From Pseudolabrys sp. Root1462 (GTDB lineage Bacteria > Pseudomonadota > Alphaproteobacteria > Rhizobiales > Xanthobacteraceae): 64,000 nt of DNA. The position numbers and the translations under genes were made by a program. The notes below the pieces were generated by a model. That model saw only the letters and a program-made list of their open reading frames with translations. It had not been told where the DNA came from and did no database searches. Where the stretch lies: NCBI RefSeq assembly GCF_001426945.1, contig NZ_LMFS01000001.1:665151-729150 (forward strand), read 5' to 3'. Each line of letters begins with the position of its first letter. Position 1 is the stretch's first letter. This document shows positions 1-9,046 of the stretch, in pieces.

Positions 1-624
1 GTGCGCTCCGTCGACGAAAGCACCGCCTATGTCCTGGTCAAGACCGGGCAGATCCTGGCGCAGCAGACCGGGCTGATCAACGAACTGCGCATCCGCCTCG
101 GCGACCCGATGATCTCGCGCGAGATCGCCGACCGGGTCGAGCGCGAGACCGGCTACAAGTCGGTGTCGTGGCAGGAGGCGCACGAGGATCTCATGTCCTC
201 GTTCGTCATCCGCAATCTCATCATGTTTACCGTGGTCGGCGCCATTCTGCTGGTGGCGAGCTTCGGCACCTACAACATAATCTCCACTATCACGCACGAG
301 AAGGCGCGCGATATCGCCATCATGAAGTCGCTGGGCTTGAGCGAATTCACCGTGCGCTCGATTTTCGTTGTCGAGGCTTCCATCATCGGCGTCGCCGGCG
401 CGGCCGTCGGCTTTGTGCTGGGCTATCTGCTGTGCGTCGGCTTGGGTTCGATCGAAATCAAGAGCCCGTTCCTCGACACCGATCGCTTGCCGCTTGCCTA
501 CAGCTATGTGCATTACCTGCTGGCGGGCATTGTGGCCTTGCTATCGTCGGTGGTCGCCGGCTATCAGCCGGCGCGCAAGGCGGCGCGTCTGCATCCGGTC
601 GAAATCATCCGGGGTGCGACATGA
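1..624 (+). CDS. ABC transporter permease, FtsX/MacB-LolCE family (5' truncated by window edge)
   Basis: This is the C-terminal 207 residues of an inner-membrane permease that begins upstream of the window; the GTG at base 1 is probably internal. The piece shows a periplasmic stretch, then hydrophobic segments near residues 68-95, 120-150 and 168-190, ending in the ARKAARLHPVEIIRG tail typical of the FtsX-like permease domain, where PVEALR-like endings are common. Its TGA overlaps the ATG of the next gene (ATGA), so the two are translationally coupled. FtsX-domain permeases pair with a small ATPase to drive lipoprotein release (LolCDE), lipid or peptide export (MacB, DevCA). Which substrate applies cannot be decided without the missing N-terminus. 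Confidence 0.88.
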   Translation: MRSVDESTAYVLVKTGQILAQQTGLINELRIRLGDPMISREIADRVERETGYKSVSWQEAHEDLMSSFVIRNLIMFTVVGAILLVASFGTYNIISTITHEKARDIAIMKSLGLSEFTVRSIFVVEASIIGVAGAAVGFVLGYLLCVGLGSIEIKSPFLDTDRLPLAYSYVHYLLAGIVALLSSVVAGYQPARKAARLHPVEIIRGAT

Positions 625-1343
625 GCATCGATGCCGCAACGCCGCTGATCGAGGCGCGCAAGGTGACGCGCATCCTGCCCGGCATCGTGCCGACGACTCT
701 GGTGAGCGATGTCGATCTCGTCATCCGCCCGCACGAATTCGTCGCCATTACGGGACCGTCAGGGTCGGGCAAGTCGTCTCTGCTTTATCTGCTCGGCCTC
801 CTGGACGTGCCGACGTCCGGCGAGGTGCTCATTGAAGGCAAGGTAACGACGGTGATGACCGAGGATGAGCGGGCGCTGGCGCGTCTGACCATGCTCGGCT
901 TCGTCTTCCAATTCCACTTCCTGCTGCCGGAACTCACCGTGCGCGATAACGTCACGCTGCCGATGCGGGCGCTCGGGCGGCTGTCGCGGGAGCAAATGCT
1001 CGAACGCGCCGAGATGCTGCTGTCCTCGCTCGGTCTCGCCGACCACATGAAGAAGCGGCCGGATCAGCTATCGGGCGGTCAGCGCCAGCGCGTTGCCGTG
1101 GCGCGTTCGCTCGCCAACGAGCCGCCGGTGATCCTGGCCGACGAGCCGACCGGCTCGCTGGATTCCAAAGCCAGCGAGCAGGTGTTCGAGGTGCTGCAGG
1201 AACTGGTGGCGGTGCAGGGCAAGACCGTGGTCGCGGTCACCCACGATCTGGCGATGGCCGAGCGCATGGACCGCCAGATCGAACTGCTCGATGGCCGCAT
1301 CATCTCGGATCACGCGCACCCGGCGGCGCAGGCACCAGCCTAG
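621..1343 (+). CDS. ABC transporter ATP-binding protein, LolD/MacB type
   Basis: A 240-residue ABC ATPase that powers the permease encoded just upstream. Visible motifs are Walker A GPSGSGKSS (around residue 43), a Q-loop region FQFHFLLPELTVRDNV very like LolD, signature LSGGQRQRVAVARS, Walker B VILADEPTGSLD and the H-loop histidine in VAVTHD. The start is the ATG overlapping the permease stop codon; an in-frame upstream extension exists but lies inside the permease gene and reads as a shadow. It ends 4 bases into the convergent glycosyltransferase gene. Role is inferred as ATPase of a lipoprotein-release or efflux-type exporter in the inner membrane. Confidence 0.9.
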   Translation: MSIDAATPLIEARKVTRILPGIVPTTLVSDVDLVIRPHEFVAITGPSGSGKSSLLYLLGLLDVPTSGEVLIEGKVTTVMTEDERALARLTMLGFVFQFHFLLPELTVRDNVTLPMRALGRLSREQMLERAEMLLSSLGLADHMKKRPDQLSGGQRQRVAVARSLANEPPVILADEPTGSLDSKASEQVFEVLQELVAVQGKTVVAVTHDLAMAERMDRQIELLDGRIISDHAHPAAQAPA

Positions 1344-2863
1344 CGCGAAGCGAAAGACGGCTTCGGCAGCACGATCGCCCAGCCGATGGAGATCTGTCCG
1401 GGGCCGCGCCGATAGGGCAACGTGAATGACGGCTGCACCGCGGCGTCCGGCGCCACGCTGCGATAGGCCGGCGGCACGACGTTGAGATCGGCATCGGTCC
1501 AGACGATGACAGCCCCGCGCGACCGCAGATCGTTGAGGTCGATCCATGGCGCGCGCTCCGGCTTGCCGTCGATCAGCACCCGCGGATGGCTCGGCGCGTA
1601 ATGCGCGATATTGCCGCCGTCCCACATCGTGCCGATGACATAAGCGAGCGTCTGGCCGGTCACCGCGCGATAGCGCAGCGCAATCTCGTCGGCCAGCGCG
1701 CTGCCGGGGAAGAACACCGCGCGATAGCGGTGATCGAAGCGCGGCAGGATTTCGTAGTTGGTGACGAAGGCGAGGGCGAGCATGACGAGCACGATCGCCC
1801 AGGTCAGGACGATGCGCGCCAGGCGGAAGCCGGCGATGGCATGCCGCGCCATCAGCACCAGCCACAGGCCGAGGAACAGCCACAGCGGATAGCCCCACAT
1901 GGCGATGGCGCCGCGGCCGGAGACGAAACCGAGCACCAGCACGGCGACGAAAGGTCCAAAGGCCAGCCAGGTGACGATGCGCCGGTCGAAGGCGTCGGCG
2001 GTGCTGGGATCGAGCGGCGCCTCATCGGCCCGGCGCTTCGGGATGAACAGCGGCCCGGCGATCAGCAGCGACGGGATCAGGAAGAACAGTTGGCCGATGC
2101 CGAATTCGAACGGATGCAAGAGGTGATCGTACCAGCCGCGCGGCAAGACGGCGCGGTGCTCGGCATAGGCAAAGGGCAGGAAGTCGTTTTTCACCAGCCA
2201 GATGAGATGCGGTGCGGCGATGATCAGGGCGATCGCGGCGGCGATGTACGGGCCGGGCGTCTTGAGCGCCTTGCGCGCGTCCGGGTCGACCAGGGCGAAC
2301 ACCGCCATCGGCGCCACCAGGACGACGACGAAGTATTTCGCCCACAGCGAGATGCCGACGGCGAGGCCGAGCAGCGCCCAGTGGCCGATTTTGCCGCCGC
2401 GCAGGCCGCGGTGCAGCGCATAGCCGGCCAGCGCCCAGAACGGCAGCTGGATGACGTCGTGGTTGAACTTGGCGGCGGTGTAATTGAGGTAGTGCAGGCC
2501 GTCGACGATGAGGACGGCGACCAGCGCCCCGATCGGACCCACCAGCGGCCGGGCGGTGACGAAGACCAGGGCCAGCGCGGCGACGACGGCGATCTGGGCC
2601 AGCAGGTAATAGGCGTAGTCATGACCGATGGTCAGGTTTGCGGTCTCGACCAGCCACCACGGCAGCGGCGGCAATTTATCGTAGCCCAATTGCCACTCGC
2701 GGCCGTAGGTCAGCGCCTCGATCAGGTCGAGCGGCAGGTTCGGGTAGAGCAGGTCCGGCAGTACCGTCCAAACCACGGCGTGAATGCCAAGAATCGCCAC
2801 CAGCGCGCGCTCCGGAGCGGCAGCGATCGTGGCGAGAATCGAAGTCGAGCGGGAAGCCTGCAT
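1340..2863 (-). CDS. GT39/PMT-family membrane glycosyltransferase (ArnT-like)
   Basis: A 507-residue polytopic protein with about ten hydrophobic segments. The N-terminal part fits the PMT_2 fold: LPLDLIEALTYGREW near residue 43 carries the acidic pair expected in the first periplasmic loop of GT-C enzymes, followed by YDKLPPLPWWL, the counterpart of the K-x-P-P-L-x-Y-W-L motif. Such enzymes move a sugar from a polyprenyl-phosphate donor to lipid A, proteins or polysaccharide on the periplasmic face. The C-terminal soluble part (from about residue 400) includes VIGTMWDGGNIAHYAP. It is convergent with the ABC ATPase gene with a 4-base overlap. Acceptor and donor sugar are unknown. Confidence 0.85.
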   Translation of the reverse strand: MQASRSTSILATIAAAPERALVAILGIHAVVWTVLPDLLYPNLPLDLIEALTYGREWQLGYDKLPPLPWWLVETANLTIGHDYAYYLLAQIAVVAALALVFVTARPLVGPIGALVAVLIVDGLHYLNYTAAKFNHDVIQLPFWALAGYALHRGLRGGKIGHWALLGLAVGISLWAKYFVVVLVAPMAVFALVDPDARKALKTPGPYIAAAIALIIAAPHLIWLVKNDFLPFAYAEHRAVLPRGWYDHLLHPFEFGIGQLFFLIPSLLIAGPLFIPKRRADEAPLDPSTADAFDRRIVTWLAFGPFVAVLVLGFVSGRGAIAMWGYPLWLFLGLWLVLMARHAIAGFRLARIVLTWAIVLVMLALAFVTNYEILPRFDHRYRAVFFPGSALADEIALRYRAVTGQTLAYVIGTMWDGGNIAHYAPSHPRVLIDGKPERAPWIDLNDLRSRGAVIVWTDADLNVVPPAYRSVAPDAAVQPSFTLPYRRGPGQISIGWAIVLPKPSFASR

Positions 2864-3098
2864 CGGAGTGGAGTTCCGGTTGGGTCGGCCCTTGGGTCCG
2901 GACTTAGCCGCTTAGCCGGCGCGCGCCAAATGTGCTGGGGAAGGATGGCGAAGCGCCCCTACCATATCAGGAATTCCCGGTTGCACAGGCGCGCCGCCTC
3001 ATGGACATTGGGGCGGGCGGATGCGAATCACCTGCCACCGCCCAGAGACTGCCCGACTGCACAGACCCTGGCCGAGGCTCCGCGGGATCCTGAATCGA

Positions 3099-4487
3099 AT
3101 GCTTCGTCTCAGCGCCATCTTCATCGCGATCTGCATGGTGCTCGTCGCGGGCTCGATCGGCGTCGTGCTGTATTTCGGCGTCAATCTCGACGTCCGCACC
3201 GCGGCGATCATCGCGCTCGGCGCGCTCATCGTCATGGCGTTGTACAATTCGATCAGCAACCGGCTGCGCGACCGCGGCCTTCTCGGCGACCAGATCGCCG
3301 ATCTGTCGCGCGGCACCGCCGACCTGTCGCGACAGATGGCCGAGATGTCGCGGCGCCTGGCCGCGGTGGAGAGTCGGGTCGAGCAGACCGTGAACCGCGC
3401 GCGCGGGGCGGTCGATCCGATCGCCGCCGAGATCGGTGAACTCGGCGGACTGGTGCGGCAACTGGCCGAGACAGTGGCCGCGCACGAGACCATGCTCGGC
3501 ACGCCGAACGGCATGCAGCAGGCCGCGCGGGTGGAAGCGCCGATAGCTGCAGCCGCAGCGCCAGCCACTTCGTTCGAACCGGCTCCCGAGGCGCCGCTGG
3601 CGCTGAAGGAGACCGATGCCGTCAGCGGTCCGCTCCGCTTCCAGGGGATGTCGCGCGAGCAGATCAGCGAGATGGTGGCGAAGGCGGCCGACGCCAATCG
3701 CATCGACCTTTATCTGCAGCCGATCGTCACGCTGCCGCAGCGTAAGGTGCGCTTCTACGAAGCGCTGTCGCGGCTGCGCACCGAGGACGGCGAGATCATT
3801 CCCGCTGTCGATTTCGTCGACATCGCCGAAACCGCCGGGCTGATGCCCAAGATCGACAACATGCTGGTGTTCCGCTGCGTGCAGGTGGTGCGGCGGTTGC
3901 AGCTCAAGAGCCGCGACGTCGGGCTGTTCTGCAACATCAACGGCACGACGCTGACCGACGGCGTGTATTTCAAGCAGTTCCTCGATTTCATGCGGGCCAA
4001 CCGCGCGCTTGGCGGTTCGCTGATGTTCGAGTTTACCCAGGCCGCCTATCGCGCCTTCGGCCCGATCGAACATGAAAGCCTCGCGGCGCTCGCTGACTGC
4101 GGCTTCCGCTTCGCCATGGATCACGTCACCGACCTGCGTTTCGAGCCAAAGGAACTGGCCGACCGTTCGTTCCGCTTCATCAAGGTGCCGGCCAACCTGC
4201 TGCTCAACCGCGCTGCCGCTGCGCAAAGCGACATTCAGGCCGAGGATCTCGCCGATCTTCTGGCGCGCAATGGCATCGACCTGATCGGCGAGCGCATCGA
4301 GAACGAAAGCACGGTGGTCGATCTGCTGGATTACGACGTGCGCTTCGGCCAGGGTTTCCTGTTCTCGGCGCCGCGCCCGGTGCGCGCCGAAGCGCTGCAA
4401 GGCGCGGCATCGCCGCCGGCGGCCGAAAATCCCGCCACCACCAAGACGCTCAGCGAATATCTCGCCGCCAACGCGCATACCGTCTGA
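3099..4487 (+). CDS. Membrane-anchored EAL-domain protein, TipF-like
   Basis: A protein of 462 residues from the chosen ATG at 3099; an upstream in-frame ATG at 3021 would add 26 Arg/Pro-rich residues that do not look like a membrane protein start. Two adjacent hydrophobic segments (about residues 4-26 and 33-50) are followed by a heptad-rich coiled-coil stretch (about 50-150) and a C-terminal EAL domain (about 185-430). Two membrane segments, a coiled coil and an EAL domain is the layout of Caulobacter TipF, a c-di-GMP receptor that positions flagellum assembly. The EAL core keeps FYEALSRLR, the Asn of NINGTTL, Glu of FEFTQ, Lys of FIKVP, Glu of IGERIE and Gln of FGQGF, but the DDFG motif reads MDHVTD, so the second metal-binding Asp is His. 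It is more likely a receptor or weak phosphodiesterase than a robust enzyme. Confidence 0.85.
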   Translation: MLRLSAIFIAICMVLVAGSIGVVLYFGVNLDVRTAAIIALGALIVMALYNSISNRLRDRGLLGDQIADLSRGTADLSRQMAEMSRRLAAVESRVEQTVNRARGAVDPIAAEIGELGGLVRQLAETVAAHETMLGTPNGMQQAARVEAPIAAAAAPATSFEPAPEAPLALKETDAVSGPLRFQGMSREQISEMVAKAADANRIDLYLQPIVTLPQRKVRFYEALSRLRTEDGEIIPAVDFVDIAETAGLMPKIDNMLVFRCVQVVRRLQLKSRDVGLFCNINGTTLTDGVYFKQFLDFMRANRALGGSLMFEFTQAAYRAFGPIEHESLAALADCGFRFAMDHVTDLRFEPKELADRSFRFIKVPANLLLNRAAAAQSDIQAEDLADLLARNGIDLIGERIENESTVVDLLDYDVRFGQGFLFSAPRPVRAEALQGAASPPAAENPATTKTLSEYLAANAHTV

Positions 4488-4499
4488 CGGATATCGAAT

Positions 4500-5357
4500 T
4501 TGCCAAACCTCGAGCCCCATTTCTCGGCGCTTGCGTCCGCCTATGACGTGTTCCTGTCCGATGTCTGGGGCGTCGTGCACAACGGCGAAGTGTCGTTTCC
4601 TGACGCTTGCGACGCGCTGATGCGGGTGCGCGCGATGGGCAAGGTTGTGATCCTCATCACCAATGCGCCGCGACCGGGCGAAGCAGTAATCCGCCAGATC
4701 GATCATCTGCACGTGCCGCACGAAGCCTATGACGGCATCGTCTCCTCCGGCGACGTCACGCGCGACGTCATTGCGCACCGTAAGGGCCAGACCATCTGCC
4801 ACATCGGCCCCGAGCGCGATCATTCGATCTTCAAGGATCTGCACGTCGAATTCGCGCCGCTGGAAAGCGCCGATTACATCGTCTGCTCGGGACTGTTCGA
4901 CGACGAAGTCGAGAAGCCGGAAGACTATCGCGCGCGGCTCGAGATTGCGCTGAAGCGCAAGCTGTTCATGGTCTGCGGCAATCCCGATCTCGTCGTCGAG
5001 CGCGGCTCACGGCTGATCTACTGCGCCGGCTCGATCGCCGATCTCTATGCGACGATGGGCGGCGAAGTGCTCTACGCCGGCAAGCCGTATCGGCCGATCT
5101 ACGACATGGCGCTGAAAAAGGCGGAAGCCGCGCTCGGCCGCAAGGTCGATATGACGCGTGTGATGGCGATCGGCGACTCCGTGCGCACCGATCTCAAAGG
5201 CGCGCGCGCCTTCGGCATCGACATGCTGTTCATTGCCGCCGGCATTCACGCCGAGGAATTCGGCGGCCGCGATACGCCGCAGCGCGATGCGATGAAGACG
5301 GTGTTCGCCGCGGCGGGCGAAGCGCCGACGGCGGTGATGAAACACCTCACCTGGTGA
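4500..5357 (+). CDS. HAD superfamily subclass IIA protein (TIGR01459-type, NagD/UmpH-like)
   Basis: A 285-residue HAD-fold protein. Motif I reads VFLSDVWGVVHNG (about residues 17-29), motif II is ILITNAPRP, and motif IV is MAIGDSVRTDLKGARAFG near residue 222, all in the order expected for the NagD-like branch with a C2 cap between. The DxD of canonical phosphatases is DVW, so the usual acid/base Asp is replaced by Trp. The start must be TTG at 4500: the stop of the upstream EAL gene (4485-4487) lies in the same frame and there is no ATG or GTG between. Substrate is unknown; the family is often annotated as a putative sugar or nucleotide phosphatase. It ends back to back with the dehydratase gene. 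Confidence 0.85.
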   Translation: MPNLEPHFSALASAYDVFLSDVWGVVHNGEVSFPDACDALMRVRAMGKVVILITNAPRPGEAVIRQIDHLHVPHEAYDGIVSSGDVTRDVIAHRKGQTICHIGPERDHSIFKDLHVEFAPLESADYIVCSGLFDDEVEKPEDYRARLEIALKRKLFMVCGNPDLVVERGSRLIYCAGSIADLYATMGGEVLYAGKPYRPIYDMALKKAEAALGRKVDMTRVMAIGDSVRTDLKGARAFGIDMLFIAAGIHAEEFGGRDTPQRDAMKTVFAAAGEAPTAVMKHLTW

Positions 5358-6911
5358 TCAGGTGATCGGGGCCGGGTTGAACAGCGCCAGCTGATTGTAC
5401 AGGCCCCACTTGTCGGTGCAGGTCTTGGTCCTGCCGCTGGCGACGTCGAGGATCAGGCGGAAGATCTCCCAGCCGACTTCTTCGATGGTGGCGTCGCCCG
5501 AGGCGATGGTGCCGGCATTGACGTCGATCAGGTCGGCCCAGCGCTGGGCCAGTTCGTTGCGCGTCGCCACCTTGATCACCGGCACCGACGACAGGCCGTA
5601 GGGCGTGCCGCGTCCGGTCGTGAAGATGTGCACATTCATGCCCGACGCCAGTTGCAGCGTGCCGCAGACGAAGTCGGAAGCGGGGGTGGCGGCGAAGATC
5701 AGGCCCTTGTCCTTGACGCGTTCGCCCGGCGCCAGCACGCCGCTGATCGCCGACGAGCCGGACTTCGCCGACGAGCCGAGCGCTTTCTCGACGATGTTGG
5801 CGAGGCCGCCCTTCTTGTTACCGGGGGTGGTGTTGGCCGAGCGATCGACGCCGCCCTTGTCGAGATAATCGTCGTACCACTGCATCTCGCGAATGAGGTC
5901 GCGCGCCACCTGTTCGTTGGCGGCGCGCGGCGTCAGCAGGTGGATGGCGTCGCGCACTTCGGTGACTTCCGAGAACATCACGGTGGCGCCGGCGCGCACC
6001 AGAAGGTCGGCGGCGAAGCCCAGCGCCGGGTTGGCGGTGACGCCGGAGAAGGCGTCGCTGCCGCCGCATTGCATGCCGACCACGAGATCGGCGGCCGGGC
6101 AGGTCTCGCGCTCGCGTGCGTTGAGCACCTTCAGCCGCTCGTCGGCCATGCGCATGATGAGTTCGATCATGGCGCCGAACGAGGTCAGGCTCTCGTCCTG
6201 CAGCCGCATGATCTCGTGATCGGCAGTCTTGCCGGCGGGCAGCAGACGCTCCGGCGCCAGCTTCTCGCAACCGAGGCCGACGACCATCACCTCGCCGCCG
6301 TAGTTGGGATGGCGGGCGAGGTTCTGCAGCGTGCGGATCGGGATTTCGGATTTCGGCGCGTTGATGGCAACGCCGCAGCCATAGACATGCGTCACGGCGA
6401 CGACGTCATCGACGTTCGGGTATTTCGGCAGCAGTTCGTCCTTGATGCGCTTGAGCGCGATCTCCAGGGTGCCGGCGACGCACTGCACGCTGGTCGAGAT
6501 GGCGAGGATGTTCTTGGTGCCGACGGTGCCGTCGGCGTTGCGGAAGCCCTCGAAGGTGAAGCCCTCGAGCGGCGGCAGGGCCGGCGGCGTGCGGGTGGCG
6601 AGTTCGAGGCCGTCGAGGCTGGGCGGCGCCGGCATGCGCACGCGGGCTTCCTCGACCCAGCTGCCGGCGGCGATGTCGTCCACGGCGTAGCCGATGACTT
6701 CGCCATAGCGGACGATGGGCTGGTCCTTGGGGATGTCGACCAGCGCGACCTTGTGGCCCTGCGGCACGTAGTCCCTGAGCGTCAGACCGTCGGGAAACCG
6801 CGAGCCGGCCGGCATGCCGAAGGCATTGGCGACGATGGCCACGTTGTCGGCGTCGTTGAGCTTGATATAGCGCGGCGCTTCGGCGGGCGGCTTTACAGGT
6901 ATGGTCATCAT
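5358..6911 (-). CDS. Galactarate/altronate dehydratase family protein (GarD/UxaA)
   Basis: A 517-residue dehydratase. It has an N-terminal SAF-like segment (about residues 10-100, [18 protein letters not shown]) and a large UxaA/GarD catalytic domain containing [58 protein letters not shown] and [11 protein letters not shown]. The conserved cysteines and the length (E. coli GarD is 523 residues) favour dehydration of an aldarate or aldonate such as galactarate or altronate. The start is the double ATG at 6911/6908, preceded by a GGAG about 7 bases away; in-frame codons further upstream run into repeat DNA. No other sugar-acid catabolic gene is nearby, so the substrate stays open. Confidence 0.88.
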   Translation of the reverse strand: MMTIPVKPPAEAPRYIKLNDADNVAIVANAFGMPAGSRFPDGLTLRDYVPQGHKVALVDIPKDQPIVRYGEVIGYAVDDIAAGSWVEEARVRMPAPPSLDGLELATRTPPALPPLEGFTFEGFRNADGTVGTKNILAISTSVQCVAGTLEIALKRIKDELLPKYPNVDDVVAVTHVYGCGVAINAPKSEIPIRTLQNLARHPNYGGEVMVVGLGCEKLAPERLLPAGKTADHEIMRLQDESLTSFGAMIELIMRMADERLKVLNARERETCPAADLVVGMQCGGSDAFSGVTANPALGFAADLLVRAGATVMFSEVTEVRDAIHLLTPRAANEQVARDLIREMQWYDDYLDKGGVDRSANTTPGNKKGGLANIVEKALGSSAKSGSSAISGVLAPGERVKDKGLIFAATPASDFVCGTLQLASGMNVHIFTTGRGTPYGLSSVPVIKVATRNELAQRWADLIDVNAGTIASGDATIEEVGWEIFRLILDVASGRTKTCTDKWGLYNQLALFNPAPIT

Positions 6912-6985
6912 ACGTCTCCGGGCAGGCGTCCAATATAGCGCCTGCGCCGGATGAGGGAAGGCCGGGAGCTCGTGAGCCGGTTCGG

Positions 6986-7078
6986 CCTCATGGTGAGGAG
7001 CCTGCGGAGCAGGCGTCTTGAGCCATGGAGGCCGCCCATCCTTCGAGACGCGCACGTCGTGCGCTCCTCAGGATGAGG
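6986..7078. repeat. Intergenic palindromic repeat element, copy A1
   Basis: A 93-base element whose ends are inverted copies (cctcat..tgaggag at the left, ctcctcaggatgagg at the right), with an inner gcgtcttgag/ccttcgagacgc pair. A closely related copy lies at 18747-18837. It sits between two minus-strand genes, in the upstream region of the dehydratase gene. This architecture is common in intergenic DNA of Rhizobiales. Confidence 0.75.
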
Positions 7079-7104
7079 CGGATCGGATGTCTGGCAGAAG
7101 TGGC

Positions 7105-7509
7105 TTAAGCCGCCGGCGCGTCGACGGCGGGATCGAACACGGCGTCGATCTTGGACTTCAAGGTCTGCGCGTTGAACGGCTTGACGATATAGTTCGAGAC
7201 GCCGGCCTTTTTGGCGGCAATGACGTTCTCGGTCTTGGATTCGGCGGTGATCATGATGAAGGGCGTCGCCGCCAGTTCTTCGTCGCCGCGCACCTGCTGC
7301 AGCAGGTCGTAGCCGGTCATCGGCTCCATGTTCCAGTCGGAAATGACGAGGCCGTATTTGCGCTCGCGCATCTTGGCCAGCGCCGCATTACCGTCATTGG
7401 CCTCGTCGATTTCGACAAAGCCGAGCTGCTTCAACAGATTGCGAATAATGCGGACCATCGTGGAATAATCGTCCACGACCAGCACCGGCATCGAATGATC
7501 GACAGCCAT
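7105..7509 (-). CDS. cheY: Single-domain response regulator, CheY family
   Basis: A 134-residue stand-alone receiver domain. All phosphorylation landmarks are visible: acidic pair VVDDYS (about residue 13), phosphoacceptor Asp in VISDWNMEPMTG (about 57), the switch Thr in FIMITAES and the Lys of YIVKPF. The DWNMEPM(T/S)G context is characteristic of chemotaxis CheY rather than of DivK-like receivers. Phosphorylated CheY binds the flagellar switch, or serves as phosphate sink. It stands alone; no cheA or receptor gene is in view, which is common for a second CheY in this group. A short GC hairpin (7520-7535) lies just upstream of the ATG. Confidence 0.9.
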   Translation of the reverse strand: MAVDHSMPVLVVDDYSTMVRIIRNLLKQLGFVEIDEANDGNAALAKMRERKYGLVISDWNMEPMTGYDLLQQVRGDEELAATPFIMITAESKTENVIAAKKAGVSNYIVKPFNAQTLKSKIDAVFDPAVDAPAA

Positions 7510-7731
7510 GACTCTAATCCACGCCCCCGTCGGGGCGTCCCCGTCGCTATGGTTGGCACTCTAAGGTTCGGCATTTGAATATCCGGTTAACTTGAAGGTT
7601 TGGTAACGGACTAATAACTCTTAACACTGTCCATACCCGGATGTGGCAGTTGCCTAAGGCTGGGGCGGAAGCGTAAAGACCGGCAACCTGCTGTAACATC
7701 GACCTTCTTTGGCCCAGAATTTGATCCGACC

Positions 7732-8709
7732 ATGAGCGAAGTTTCGTCCGACCGGCCCTTTACCGTCGTGACCGACGGCGAGCCGGGCGCGCTTGCCGGC
7801 GCAGTGGTCGCCATCGGCAATTTCGACGGCGTGCATCGCGGCCATCGCCAGGTGATCGGCGCGGCGCTCGACCGCGCCGCCCAGTTCGGCCGCAAGGCGG
7901 CGGCGCTGACGTTTTCGCCGCATCCGCGCAAGTTCTTTCGTCCCGAGGTTCCGCTGTTCTCGCTGTCGAGCGAGCGCAACAAGCTGCGGCTGCTGGCGGC
8001 AACCGGGCTCGACGGCGCCATCGTGTTCCAGTTCGACGCCGCCTTTGCCGCAACCACGGCCGAGGATTTCGTGCGTCGGATCCTGGTGGAGAAGTTCGGC
8101 GTCGGCGGCGTGGCGATCGGCTACGACTTCCACTTCGGCAAGGGCCGTGCCGGCTCGCCGAACTTCCTGTCGTTCGAAGGCACGCGGCTCGGCTTTCCGG
8201 TTGATGTCGTGCCGCCGCTCGAGGACGAGGGCCGGCCGGTATCGTCCGGCTCGATCCGCGAGACGCTGGCCCAGGGCAAAGTGGTGGAAGCCGCCGAGCT
8301 GCTGGGCGCGCCATGGTTCATTTCCGGCGAGGTGATCCACGGCGAGAAGCGCGGCCGCGAGCTCGGCTTTCCCACCGCCAATATCCGGCTCGACCCGTCC
8401 TGCGCGCTCAAGCACGGCATCTACGCGGTGCGCGCCGATATCGACGGCCAACGTGTCGATGGCGTCGCCAGTTTCGGCACGCGGCCGATGTTCGACGACG
8501 GCGCGCCGCTGCTCGAGATCTTCCTGCTCGACTATGAGGGCGATCTCTACGGCAAGACGCTCGACGTCGCCTTCATCGGGTGGATCCGCCACGAGCAGAA
8601 ATTCCCGTCGGTCGAGGCGCTGAAGAAGCACATGATGGCCGACGTGGCGCAGGCGCGCGCGGCGCTGCAGCGCTCCGGCAAGGCGTTTCCGCGGTTGGGG
8701 ACTCTCTGA
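7732..8709 (+). CDS. ribF: Bifunctional riboflavin kinase / FAD synthetase
   Basis: A 325-residue cytoplasmic enzyme that phosphorylates riboflavin to FMN and adenylates FMN to FAD. The N-terminal nucleotidyltransferase domain shows IGNFDGVHRGHRQ (about residue 25) and SGSIRETLAQGKV; the C-terminal riboflavin kinase domain begins near PWFISGEVIHGEKRGRELGFPTANI (about residue 193, family-typical PTAN motif) and includes HGIYAV and the EIFLLDYEGDLYG block. Length matches the family. Start is ATG at 7732. The gene precedes ileS and lspA, an order also seen in other proteobacteria. No FMN riboswitch consensus is apparent upstream. Confidence 0.96.
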   Translation: MSEVSSDRPFTVVTDGEPGALAGAVVAIGNFDGVHRGHRQVIGAALDRAAQFGRKAAALTFSPHPRKFFRPEVPLFSLSSERNKLRLLAATGLDGAIVFQFDAAFAATTAEDFVRRILVEKFGVGGVAIGYDFHFGKGRAGSPNFLSFEGTRLGFPVDVVPPLEDEGRPVSSGSIRETLAQGKVVEAAELLGAPWFISGEVIHGEKRGRELGFPTANIRLDPSCALKHGIYAVRADIDGQRVDGVASFGTRPMFDDGAPLLEIFLLDYEGDLYGKTLDVAFIGWIRHEQKFPSVEALKKHMMADVAQARAALQRSGKAFPRLGTL

Positions 8710-8711
8710 CT

Positions 8712-8808
8712 GTCGTCCCGGCCGAGCGCAGCGAGAGCCGGGACCCATGGCCCCGCGCCGTCGATAGGGCGCGGCGGTATGAGTCCCCGCCTTCGCGGGG
8801 GACGACAC
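8712..8808. repeat. Intergenic repeat with inverted ends (gtcgtcccgg / cgggggacgac), copy C1
   Basis: Directly after the ribF stop codon. It contains two hairpins: a cccggc..gagccggga pair at the left and a ccccgccttcgcgggg hairpin at the right, separated by a GC-rich block. Related elements lie at 12067-12156, 29461-29540 and 36032-36126. The rest of the 337-base gap before ileS (8809-9046) shows no gene or RNA I can recognise. Confidence 0.6.
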
Positions 8809-9046
8809 CGCCATGATCCATCGCCCCTGTTATCAGGCCCAAGGTTGCCTTTGTCCCTTGATCCTTCCCCTGAGGAATGGAGCAGGCGCCGAAGGGATTG
8901 CGAGGCCTTTTCCGGGCTTCCCTAGGATTATGGACATTTAAGCGTGGCTGTCCTGCCGCCGCCGTTTACCCGGCCGAAGTCTTTGCGCGGCCATATGCGC
9001 CCTGCTAAACACCCCGCCGACCCCAGAAATTTGGCCGAAAAATCGA

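Noticed and set aside
1586-3439. Very long open frame antisense to the glycosyltransferase gene
   Set aside because: Its translation is Gln/Arg/Asp-rich low-complexity sequence without any domain, a normal by-product of GC-rich codon usage on the other strand; the minus-strand gene has clear family motifs.
2967-4844. Long minus-strand open frame across the EAL and HAD genes
   Set aside because: No recognisable domain, runs antisense across two confident genes and has His/Arg-rich composition typical of shadow frames.
5628-6938. Long plus-strand frame opposite the dehydratase gene
   Set aside because: Shadow of the dehydratase gene; composition is low complexity and no ribosome site or family match is visible.
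7510-7731. Possible FMN riboswitch upstream of ribF
   Set aside because: I looked for the conserved FMN-element blocks and see none; the region probably only holds the promoters of cheY and ribF.
8809-9046. Possible T-box or other RNA leader before ileS
   Set aside because: No T-box sequence or specifier structure is visible and T-boxes are not expected in alphaproteobacteria.
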